From Flavobacteriaceae bacterium (GTDB taxonomy: Bacteria; Bacteroidota; Bacteroidia; Flavobacteriales; Flavobacteriaceae), in NCBI GenBank assembly GCA_012959395.1, contig DUDG01000007.1, positions 2,501-42,721 of the forward strand: a stretch of DNA of 40,221 nt. The letters are read 5' to 3'. Shown here in pieces: positions 14,394-21,944 of this stretch. The position numbers and the translations under genes were made by a program. Numbering within the stretch: the stretch's first letter is position 1; each line of letters starts with the position of its first letter. The notes beneath the pieces were generated by a model. It did not search any database. It was not told the origin of the DNA and saw only the letters and a list, made by a program, of their open reading frames with translations.

Positions 14394-16589
14394 TTAATTA
14401 GAAACCTCATTAATAAACTTTATTCTATATAATTTTAAATCTAATTCATCATAATCTCCATCAAACTCATCAATTGCTAAATTGATATCATCAGACTCAG
14501 AATCAATAAAATAATCATACAATTCTTCTTGTTGGTCTTCATCAAAAATCCCATCAATCATATAGCTAATATTCAACTTCGTTCCTGAAAAGACTATAGT
14601 TTCGAGTTCCTTAATTAATTCTGATAGCTCAATTCCTTTAGAATCAGCTATATCATTAGGCTGAAGTTTTCTGTCTATACTTTGAATTATAAATAGCTTC
14701 AATGCAGAATTAGAGCCAGTAGTTTTAATAATCAAATCTTCAGGTCTAGTTATATTATTTTCTTCAACATAATTCTTAATTAAAATAATAAAAGACTGTC
14801 CAAATTTTATAGCTTTTCCATCTCCAACTCCAATAATATTTTTCAATTCATCAATAGAAATAGGATATTTAATTGCCATTTCTTCAATAGAAGATTCTTG
14901 GAAAACAGCATATGGAGGAACTCCTTTAGATTTTGCCAGTTTTTTTCTTTCGGAAAGTAAAATCGAAAATAAAACCTTATCAAAAGAATTTTTTTGAGAA
15001 ATATTTTTTTCACTAACTAATGGGTTTTCCTTCAGATAATTATGGTTTTCCGTAATATAAAAATCAAAAGGATTTATTAAATAATTTTTTGACTTCTCAT
15101 TTAACTTAATTATTCCATATGATTCAACTATTTTATTAACAAAACTTTCTACCAACATATGTCTTATCAATGAGTGCCAAAAAACTTTTTCAAAATTTTT
15201 CCCTATTCCAAAAAAATCGTTTTTGCTAACATTATGAGACCTTAGTAAATTTGTTTCTTCTCCAACAAGATAACCAACTAATTCTTTAATTCTATATTGC
15301 TCTTTAGTTTTTTCAATTAAACCTAAGATCATTATAATTTGATCATTAACTTTTATTTTTGGTTTAGGATTTTTCATATTATCATCCATCATAGCTCCTT
15401 CACCATTTATTTCATCAAAATTTTCTCCAAAATAGTTTAACAAAAATTTCCTTCTAGACATAGATGTTTCTGCGTAAGCAGCCATTTCATCTAATAAAGA
15501 ATAGTTTTGTTCTTGTTCGGCTAAAGGCTTTCCAGACATAAATTTCTCTAATTTTTCAATGTCTTTAAATGAATAAAAAGCCAAACAATAACCTTCTCCA
15601 CCATCTCTACCTGCCCTACCTGTTTCTTGGTAATAACTCTCCAAACTTTTTGGAATATCATGATGAATTACAAATCTCACATCTGGTTTATCTATCCCCA
15701 TTCCAAAAGCAATTGTAGCAACAATTACATCACATTCTTCCATTAAAAACATATCTTGATTTTTCACTCTAGTTTTAGAATCAAGACCTGCATGGTAAGG
15801 AAGTGCATTTATTCCGTTAACCTGTAAAACTTGAGCAAGTTCATTTACACCTTTTCTAGATAAACAATAGATAATACCAGACTTACCATCTCTCTGCTTT
15901 ATAAATGATATAATATCTCTATTTAGATTGGATGTTTTTTGTCTAACTTCATAAAAAAGGTTAGGTCTGTTAAAAGAAGATTTAAAAAGAAAAGCTTCCT
16001 TCATGTCTAAGTTTTTAATTATATCATCTTGAACTTTAGGTGTCGCTGTAGCAGTCAAAGCTATTACCGGAACATCATTCTTTATTTTATTTAAAATTGC
16101 ATTTAAGTTTCTATATTCAGGCCTAAAATCATGACCCCATTCAGAAATACAATGAGCTTCATCTACAGCTAAAAAAGAAATGTCTGATTGGCTTAAAAAA
16201 TCAATATAATCTTGTTTAGCTAAAGATTCTGGAGCTACATATAATAATTTTGTAACTCCATCATTAATATCATTTTTAACATTTTGAATTTCAGTATTGT
16301 TAAGGGTGGAGTTTAAAACATGTGCAATACCATCATTTGAAGAAATCCCTCTAACCACATCAACTTGATTTTTCATTAAGGCTATTAAAGGAGAGACTAC
16401 AAGTGCTGTGCCTTTAGATAATAATGCTGGTAATTGAAAACATAATGATTTACCTGCTCCAGTTGGCATTATAACCATTATACTTTTTTTCTTTAAAACT
16501 GAATTTATTATTTCTTCTTGTTCACCTTTAAAGGAGGAAAACCCAAATATAGTTTTCAATTCTTTTTTTAAATCAAATTCTAAAGCCAT
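14394..16589 (-). CDS. recQ: ATP-dependent DNA helicase RecQ
   Basis: This is a 731-residue superfamily-2 helicase for recombination and repair of stalled forks. Walker A MPTGAGKS is at 41-48, DEAH at 143-146, the RecQ aromatic loop HCISEWGHDFRPEYR follows, and motif VI is QETGRAGRDG. The RQC winged helix lies at roughly 415-525 and an HRDC-like helical domain at about 535-620, followed by an acidic tail. The zinc-binding subdomain after motif VI (about 374-410) has none of the four usual cysteines: it reads MSRRKFLLNYFGE then a Gly/Asp-rich NGEGAMMDDNMKNP. The frame is otherwise intact, so this is a real structural difference. The gene is divergent from kdsD. Confidence 0.95.
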   Translation of the reverse strand: MALEFDLKKELKTIFGFSSFKGEQEEIINSVLKKKSIMVIMPTGAGKSLCFQLPALLSKGTALVVSPLIALMKNQVDVVRGISSNDGIAHVLNSTLNNTEIQNVKNDINDGVTKLLYVAPESLAKQDYIDFLSQSDISFLAVDEAHCISEWGHDFRPEYRNLNAILNKIKNDVPVIALTATATPKVQDDIIKNLDMKEAFLFKSSFNRPNLFYEVRQKTSNLNRDIISFIKQRDGKSGIIYCLSRKGVNELAQVLQVNGINALPYHAGLDSKTRVKNQDMFLMEECDVIVATIAFGMGIDKPDVRFVIHHDIPKSLESYYQETGRAGRDGGEGYCLAFYSFKDIEKLEKFMSGKPLAEQEQNYSLLDEMAAYAETSMSRRKFLLNYFGENFDEINGEGAMMDDNMKNPKPKIKVNDQIIMILGLIEKTKEQYRIKELVGYLVGEETNLLRSHNVSKNDFFGIGKNFEKVFWHSLIRHMLVESFVNKIVESYGIIKLNEKSKNYLINPFDFYITENHNYLKENPLVSEKNISQKNSFDKVLFSILLSERKKLAKSKGVPPYAVFQESSIEEMAIKYPISIDELKNIIGVGDGKAIKFGQSFIILIKNYVEENNITRPEDLIIKTTGSNSALKLFIIQSIDRKLQPNDIADSKGIELSELIKELETIVFSGTKLNISYMIDGIFDEDQQEELYDYFIDSESDDINLAIDEFDGDYDELDLKLYRIKFINEVSN

Positions 16590-16602
16590 TTAATGTCTTT
16601 AA

Positions 16603-16609
16603 CAAGGTA
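16603..16609 (-). promoter_or_regulatory. Weak promoter candidate for recQ
   Basis: On the minus strand TACCTTG (one T short of TAnnTTTG) lies 20 bases after an upstream TTG and 13 bases before the recQ start codon. It is back to back with the kdsD box in the same 75-base divergent gap, so the two promoters may compete. Confidence 0.35.
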
Positions 16610-16614
16610 TTGTG

Positions 16615-16622
16615 TATATTTG
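16615..16622 (+). promoter_or_regulatory. -7 box (TATATTTG) for kdsD
   Basis: TATATTTG is a perfect TAnnTTTG match, identical to the rRNA promoter box, 42 bases before the proposed TTG start of kdsD at 16665. Confidence 0.6.
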
Positions 16623-16664
16623 CTACATACAATATACCATTAAAACATTGTTTAAAAAATTATT

Positions 16665-17630
16665 TTGAATTCAAAATTTGACATATTAAATACAGCTAAA
16701 CAAAGTATAAAAAATCAAGGTGATGCAATTTTAAACTTATCAAAATTTATAAATAAGGAGTTCGAAAATTCAGTTAACGCTATACACTGTATTAAAGGAA
16801 GAGTGATTGTTAGTGGTGTTGGAAAAAGTGCTATTATTGGAAAAAAAATTGCAGCAACTTTTAATTCTACTGGAACACCAGCAATTTTCATGCATGCTGG
16901 TGAGGCTATACATGGAGATTTAGGAGTTGTTCAAAAAGATGATATTATAATCTTGATTTCTAAAAGCGGAAACACAGCTGAAATTAAAAACTTAGTTCCT
17001 TTTTTAAAAAAAACTCATGTTAAATTAATCGCTATATCTTCAGATAAAAATTCTTTTTTAGGAATGAATTCTGATTTTTTTCTAAAAAGTTTTGTTGGTA
17101 AAGAAGCTTGTCCAAATAATTTAGCTCCTACTACAAGCACTACTGCTCAATTAGTTATTGGTGATGCATTAGCTATATGTCTTTCAGAATTAAGTGGATT
17201 TAAAAAAAGTGATTTTGCAAAATATCACCCTGGTGGTTCTTTAGGTAAAGAGTTAAACTTAAAAGTAAAAGAAATTATTTTTAAAAATGAAAAGCCAGAA
17301 GTAAAAGAAAACGCAAATTTAAAAACTATAATTAATGAGATTTCAAAGAAAATGCTTGGTGCTACTGCTATAGTTAAAGACAATAAAGCAATAGGAATAA
17401 TAACTGATGGAGATTTAAGAAGATTTTTTTCATCAGGAAGAGATATGAATTTAATTTCTGCCAAAGAATTTATGTCTAAATCACCTAAAACCATAAATTC
17501 AGATATTTTAGCATCAGAGGCATTACAAATAATGAATAAAAATAAAATAACTCAACTAATTGTTGAAGACAATGATATTTACTTAGGAATTATTCATTTA
17601 CATAATATACTTAACGAAGGATTGTCTTAA
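16665..17630 (+). CDS. kdsD: Arabinose-5-phosphate isomerase, KdsD/GutQ type
   Basis: The enzyme interconverts ribulose 5-phosphate and arabinose 5-phosphate, the first step toward Kdo for lipopolysaccharide. It is 321 residues, close to the 328 of E. coli KdsD. An N-terminal SIS domain (about 40-185) carries GVGKSAIIGKKIAATF, FMHAGEAIHGDLG and ILISKSGNTAEI. Two CBS motifs follow (about 205-321). The start is TTG; there is no upstream in-frame ATG, and the next internal ATG would cut into the SIS domain. The TAA stop overlaps the ATG of tatC by one base. Together with lptB downstream it links this operon to outer-membrane biogenesis. Confidence 0.93.
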   Translation: MNSKFDILNTAKQSIKNQGDAILNLSKFINKEFENSVNAIHCIKGRVIVSGVGKSAIIGKKIAATFNSTGTPAIFMHAGEAIHGDLGVVQKDDIIILISKSGNTAEIKNLVPFLKKTHVKLIAISSDKNSFLGMNSDFFLKSFVGKEACPNNLAPTTSTTAQLVIGDALAICLSELSGFKKSDFAKYHPGGSLGKELNLKVKEIIFKNEKPEVKENANLKTIINEISKKMLGATAIVKDNKAIGIITDGDLRRFFSSGRDMNLISAKEFMSKSPKTINSDILASEALQIMNKNKITQLIVEDNDIYLGIIHLHNILNEGLS

Positions 17631-18439
17631 TGAAAACAACTAAAGTAGATGAAATGTCTTTTTTAGATCATCTTGAGGATTTAAGATGGCACTTAATAAG
17701 ATCTATTTTTGCAATTCTTGTAGCAGGTTCTATAGCTTTTCTAGCCAAAGATTTTATTTTTGATCAAATTCTTTTTGGACCAAAAAATGTAGATTTTTTT
17801 ACATATGACTTGCTTTGTTCATTGTCTAATAAACTCGGATTGGACGATAGTTTTTGCATTAATGAAATGCCTTTTAGGATTCAAAGCAGAACAATGTCTG
17901 GACAGTTTTCGGCTCATATTTGGATGTCAATAACTGCTGGGTTTATAATTTCTTTTCCATATGTTATATATCAGTTCTGGAGCTTTATCAGCCCTGGGTT
18001 ATATGATAAAGAAAAGAATAGTGCTAAAGGTTTTATATTTATTTCTTCAATTTTATTTTTTATTGGAGTTCTTTTTGGATATTATATAGTTACTCCACTT
18101 TCAATTAATTTTTTAGGCTCTTATAGCGTGAGTAAAGAAATATTCAATGACTTTGACCTAGATAGTTATGTTGGTTTAATTAGGGCCGCTGTATTAGCTT
18201 CTGGACTAATATTTGAGCTACCTATTATAATTTATTTTCTAACTAAAATAGGTTTAGTTACACCAGAAATAATGAAAAAGTATAGAAAATTTGCACTTGT
18301 TATTGTTCTAATTTTATCAGCTATTATAACTCCGCCAGATGTGGCTAGTCAGATTATAGTGGCTATTCCAATTGTTGTTCTTTATCAAATTAGTATATAT
18401 ATTTCTAAATTTGTGTTAAGAAAGGAAGAAAAAAAATAA
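17630..18439 (+). CDS. tatC: Twin-arginine translocase subunit TatC
   Basis: This is the 269-residue multi-spanning core of the Tat system, which recognises twin-arginine signal peptides and exports folded proteins. The N-terminal signature EMSFLDHLEDLRWHLIRSI is clear, followed by six predicted membrane helices and the conserved periplasmic FWSFISPGLYDKEK and PLSINFLG region. A longer first periplasmic loop (about residues 45-95) is present, as in other Bacteroidota TatC proteins I recall. No tatA/tatB gene is in the window. It overlaps kdsD by one base and is 26 bases before lptB. Confidence 0.96.
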   Translation: MKTTKVDEMSFLDHLEDLRWHLIRSIFAILVAGSIAFLAKDFIFDQILFGPKNVDFFTYDLLCSLSNKLGLDDSFCINEMPFRIQSRTMSGQFSAHIWMSITAGFIISFPYVIYQFWSFISPGLYDKEKNSAKGFIFISSILFFIGVLFGYYIVTPLSINFLGSYSVSKEIFNDFDLDSYVGLIRAAVLASGLIFELPIIIYFLTKIGLVTPEIMKKYRKFALVIVLILSAIITPPDVASQIIVAIPIVVLYQISIYISKFVLRKEEKK

Positions 18440-18465
18440 AATATAAATCATTAGATTATAGTTCA

Positions 18466-19215
18466 ATGAAATTAAAAGCTAATAGAATATTTAAGTCATA
18501 TAAAGGAAAAAAAGTTGTTAATGAAATTTCTCTTGAAGTCAATCAAGGTGAAATAGTTGGACTGCTTGGGCCAAATGGAGCCGGTAAAACTACTTCATTT
18601 TATATGATTGTAGGATTAATTAAGCCTGAAGGGGGAGTTATCTCATTAAATGATGAAGATATTTCTACATTTCCAATGTATCTAAGGGCGCAAAAAGGAA
18701 TTGGGTACTTAGCTCAAGAAGCTTCTATATTTAGGAAGCTTTCTGTTGAAGATAATATAATGGGCGTTTTAGAATTAACTACATTATCTAAACAAGCTCA
18801 AATAAATAAAATGGAATCATTAATTGATGAATTTAACTTACACAAGATTAGAAAAAATAGAGGGGATTTGTTATCTGGAGGTGAAAGAAGAAGAACTGAA
18901 ATAGCTAGGGCTTTGGCAACAGATCCTAAGTTTGTTCTTTTGGATGAACCCTTTGCAGGAGTAGACCCTATCGCAGTTGAAGACATTCAAAAAATTATTT
19001 CTCATTTAAAAAATAAAAATATTGGAATATTAATTACAGACCATAATGTGCAGGAAACATTAGCTATTACTGATAGAACCTATTTAATGTTTGAAGGAAA
19101 TATATTGAAAGCTGGAATACCAGAAGATTTAGCTAAAGATAAAATGGTAAGAAAATTATATTTAGGTCAAAATTTTGAATTCAGAAAGAAAAATTTAGAT
19201 TTTAATTCTAAATAA
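18466..19215 (+). CDS. lptB: LPS export ABC transporter ATPase LptB
   Basis: This 249-residue ATPase is predicted to drive lipopolysaccharide extraction from the inner membrane with LptF/LptG. Walker A GPNGAGKTT is at 35-43. LptB-typical stretches are GYLAQEASIFRKLSVEDNI, LSGGERRRTEIARALA, LLDEPFAGVDPIAVEDI and ITDHNVQETLAITDR. No permease genes lie nearby. It is third in the kdsD-tatC-lptB run. The final seven codons overlap the end of the convergent pssA gene by 21 bases, so the C-terminus here may be slightly longer than in relatives. Confidence 0.96.
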   Translation: MKLKANRIFKSYKGKKVVNEISLEVNQGEIVGLLGPNGAGKTTSFYMIVGLIKPEGGVISLNDEDISTFPMYLRAQKGIGYLAQEASIFRKLSVEDNIMGVLELTTLSKQAQINKMESLIDEFNLHKIRKNRGDLLSGGERRRTEIARALATDPKFVLLDEPFAGVDPIAVEDIQKIISHLKNKNIGILITDHNVQETLAITDRTYLMFEGNILKAGIPEDLAKDKMVRKLYLGQNFEFRKKNLDFNSK

Positions 19216-19899
19216 ATTAATAAAAATATACAGTAATATTGTTAGAGGAAAGGCTGCCATCTTAAAGGTCAAAAAAAGCACTATAGACAAAGCAATAAAA
19301 ACAAAGACTAAACGATTTTCTTTAAATTTCAAATTCTTTAATTTTAAAGAGAACATTTTCAAATCACAAACCAACAAGTAAGAAGAAATAATTATTATAG
19401 AAATTAGAAAAAAAATATTTTCTAAATAGTGTAATTTATTAATCTGTTCAAAAAAAACAGGAATAAACACTATTAAGATGGCATTTGCAGGAGTTGGCAA
19501 CCCAACAAATTCCGTATTAATTGAATTAATATTAAATTTTGCAAGTCTATATGAAGAAGCTAATGTTATTATAAAAGCTAAGTAAGGGGTTAGGCTAATT
19601 AAAGAATGAGAGGAGTTATTTAAAACAAAACTAGAATTTCCTATTAAGTTTAACATAACAATTGAAGAAGTCATTCCAAAAGTCACTAAATCTGATAAGG
19701 AATCTAGCTGAATTCCAAGTTTTGAATCAACTTTAAATAACCTTGCAAAAAAACCATCAAAAAAATCACATATCAAACCTAAGACTACAAAAAAAGCTAA
19801 GCTTTTAAGGTCACCGTATATTCCATGAACAACAGCAATACAACCAAAAAAAAGGTTTAATAAAGTAAACGTATTAGGAATAAAAGAAAATAGTTTCAT
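19195..19899 (-). CDS. pssA: CDP-diacylglycerol-serine O-phosphatidyltransferase
   Basis: This integral membrane enzyme of 234 residues makes phosphatidylserine, the precursor of phosphatidylethanolamine. The CDP-alcohol phosphatidyltransferase motif D-x2-D-G-x2-A-R-x8-G-x3-D-x3-D is visible as DFFDGFFARLFKVDSKLGIQ then LDSLSD. About six to eight hydrophobic helices span the protein, as in type II bacterial PssA. Its 3' end overlaps lptB by 21 bases. The 103-base gap to lnt upstream holds no perfect -7 box in this direction. Confidence 0.93.
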   Translation of the reverse strand: MKLFSFIPNTFTLLNLFFGCIAVVHGIYGDLKSLAFFVVLGLICDFFDGFFARLFKVDSKLGIQLDSLSDLVTFGMTSSIVMLNLIGNSSFVLNNSSHSLISLTPYLAFIITLASSYRLAKFNINSINTEFVGLPTPANAILIVFIPVFFEQINKLHYLENIFFLISIIIISSYLLVCDLKMFSLKLKNLKFKENRLVFVFIALSIVLFLTFKMAAFPLTILLYIFINLFRIKI

Positions 19900-20002
19900 T
19901 TTTTAAAATTAGTAATTTAAAAGAACTTAGTTTATTGCACTTTAATAATTACTAATTAATTTTTCATTTTGTTAACTTGCCATAATAAATTTTAATAAAA
20001 TT

Positions 20003-21577
20003 TTGAATAATAAATATCTTTTATACAGTGTTTTATCTGGACTTCTTTTAGGGTTTTCTTGGCCTGTGAATGGTTTTGTAATATTCATTTTTATAGCTTT
20101 TGTTCCTCTACTCTATTTAGAAGAACTATTAAGGAACAAGTCTTTAAAAAAGTTATTTTCTTATTCGTTTATTACATTTTTTATTTGGAATACAATTGCA
20201 ACTTGGTGGCTGATACATTCTACTTTATTTGGAATGACTTTCGCAATCCTAGTTAATAGCTTGTTAATGTCCTTAGTTTTTACAAGTTATAGTCTTGTAT
20301 CCAGAAAAGTACATAAGAAACTAGGTCTTGCCTATTTCATTTCTATCTGGATTGTTTTTGAAAAGTTTCATTTATTGTGGGATTTCTCATGGCCTTGGCT
20401 GAATTTAGGCAATGTATTCTCCGAAAGTCACTATTTAATCCAATGGTATGAATTCACCGGATCATTTGGGGGTACTTTATGGGTATTAATTGTCAACCTG
20501 ATGTTTCTAAAGGCTTTTAAATTTTGGATAATAAATAAAAAGATTAATATTAATTCCATTGCTATTTCACTTTTATTTATATCGATTCCTATTATAGCAT
20601 CTTTATTAATCTATAGTACTATTAGCAATGAAAAAAAATATATTGATATTTCTATAATTCAACCAAATATAGATCCTTACACAGAAAAATATGGGAGAAC
20701 AAATTTGTCCATATTAAAGGATTTTGAAAACATGATCAACAACAATGGTTCTACAGGAAATTTAATTATAGCACCTGAAACATATTTTTCTGAAAGTCCA
20801 GGTTTTCAAATTGATCAATTCAAAAACAGTACATTCTATTTAATTCTGAATGATTATTTGAAAAATAAAAACGAAGCTCAATTACTTTCAGGGATTCAGT
20901 TTTATAAAATTTATAATTCTTATAAATCAAAAAGCAAAACTTCAAATTATGTTAAGGACAGCATATGGGTAGATTTATACAATAGTAGTTTTTTATCATC
21001 TAATCTGTCGGAGCCTCAAATATATCATAAATCTAAACTTGTTGTAGGAGTTGAAAATATGCCCTACAAAGAATTTCTTGAACCTATATTAGGAAACGCG
21101 CTATTAAACCTTGGAGGAAGTGTTATGAGTAGAGGGATTCAAGAAAATCGAATAGCACATACATTAAATAACGGAATCAAAGTTGCACCAATTATTTGCT
21201 ATGAATCGGTTTATGGTGAGTATGTAACAGAATATGTTACAAATGGAGCTCAAATGCTTGCTATAATAACAAATGATGGTTGGTGGAAAGAATCTCAAGG
21301 GTTCCAACAACATCTTAGTTATGCTAAAATCAGAGCTATAGAAACACGAAGAAGTATAGCAAGAAGTGCAAATACTGGAGTTTCAGCAATAATTAATAAA
21401 AAAGGAGAAATTATTCAGCAACTTAACTATAACACAAGCGGAATTATAAATTCTAAAATAGGAATTTCAAATAATATTACTTTTTATGTAAAGTATGGAG
21501 ATTTTATCTATAGATTTGCCCTGTTTTTTTCAATAATAATTCTATTATTTTCATTTGCAAAAAAAAAAAAAAATTAA
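20003..21577 (+). CDS. lnt: Apolipoprotein N-acyltransferase
   Basis: The enzyme adds the third acyl chain to lipoproteins in the inner membrane. It is 524 residues long. The N-terminal 210 residues are membrane helices starting MNNKYLLYSVLSGLLLGFSWP. The nitrilase-like domain then shows the catalytic triad: Glu259 in IAPETYF, Lys343 in YHKSKLV (E. coli Lys335), and Cys399 in PIICYESV. The late motif NDGWWKESQGFQQHL is typical. The start is TTG at 20003; no upstream ATG exists and the next in-frame Met falls inside the membrane domain. The gene ends in a run of 15 A, giving a KKKKN tail. Confidence 0.95.
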   Translation: MNNKYLLYSVLSGLLLGFSWPVNGFVIFIFIAFVPLLYLEELLRNKSLKKLFSYSFITFFIWNTIATWWLIHSTLFGMTFAILVNSLLMSLVFTSYSLVSRKVHKKLGLAYFISIWIVFEKFHLLWDFSWPWLNLGNVFSESHYLIQWYEFTGSFGGTLWVLIVNLMFLKAFKFWIINKKININSIAISLLFISIPIIASLLIYSTISNEKKYIDISIIQPNIDPYTEKYGRTNLSILKDFENMINNNGSTGNLIIAPETYFSESPGFQIDQFKNSTFYLILNDYLKNKNEAQLLSGIQFYKIYNSYKSKSKTSNYVKDSIWVDLYNSSFLSSNLSEPQIYHKSKLVVGVENMPYKEFLEPILGNALLNLGGSVMSRGIQENRIAHTLNNGIKVAPIICYESVYGEYVTEYVTNGAQMLAIITNDGWWKESQGFQQHLSYAKIRAIETRRSIARSANTGVSAIINKKGEIIQQLNYNTSGIINSKIGISNNITFYVKYGDFIYRFALFFSIIILLFSFAKKKKN

Positions 21578-21592
21578 TTTTTTAATTTAAAT

Positions 21593-21623
21593 ATTGCAAA
21601 AGTCATTTAAAAAATTATTTTTG
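21593..21623 (+). promoter_or_regulatory. Promoter (ATTG, 19 bases, TATTTTTG) for the DUF2795 gene
   Basis: ATTG (21593-21596) is followed after 19 bases by TATTTTTG (21616-21623), a perfect -7 match at the same spacing as the rRNA promoter. It lies 21 bases before the ATG at 21645. Confidence 0.65.
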
Positions 21624-21644
21624 CAAATAATATAATTTAAAAAT

Positions 21645-21869
21645 ATGTATTGGACATTAGAATTAGCCTCCTATTTAAGTGATGCTCCGTGGCCTGCAAA
21701 TAAAGACGAGTTAATTGATTTCGCTATTAGAACTGGATCTCCATTAGAAGTTGTTGAAAATTTACAAGAAATTGAAGAAGAAGAAGAAGAAACATATGAA
21801 TCAATTTTAGAAATTTGGCCTGATTACCCAACTGATGAAGATTATCTATGGAACGAAGATGAATATTAG
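21645..21869 (+). CDS. DUF2795 domain protein (small, acidic)
   Basis: This 74-residue acidic cytoplasmic protein begins MYWTLELASYLSDAPWPANKDELIDFAIRTG, matching the DUF2795 family, whose members are small and of unknown function. The second half is Glu/Asp-rich (EEEEEE-like run, DYPTDEDYLWNEDEY). It has its own strong promoter and is closed off by an intrinsic terminator before secA, so it is a single-gene unit. Conservation of this gene beside lnt or secA was not checked. Confidence 0.85.
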   Translation: MYWTLELASYLSDAPWPANKDELIDFAIRTGSPLEVVENLQEIEEEEEETYESILEIWPDYPTDEDYLWNEDEY

Positions 21870-21888
21870 ATGTTTCAAAAACTTAACT

Positions 21889-21914
21889 AAAGTCTCTTTC
21901 GAGGCTTTTTTTTT
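21889..21914 (+). terminator. Intrinsic terminator after the DUF2795 gene
   Basis: An 8-bp stem, AAAGTCTC paired with GAGGCTTT (one G-T wobble), encloses the loop TTTC. The T-run following it extends to 21914. It is 20 bases downstream of the stop codon and just upstream of the secA promoter box. Confidence 0.85.
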
Positions 21915-21917
21915 ACT

Positions 21918-21925
21918 TAAATTTG
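21918..21925 (+). promoter_or_regulatory. -7 box (TAAATTTG) for secA
   Basis: TAAATTTG is a perfect TAnnTTTG match starting four bases after the terminator T-run and 20 bases before the secA ATG at 21945. The terminator thus separates the DUF2795 unit from secA. Confidence 0.65.
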
Positions 21926-21944
21926 ACTTAAATATAAAAATCTA

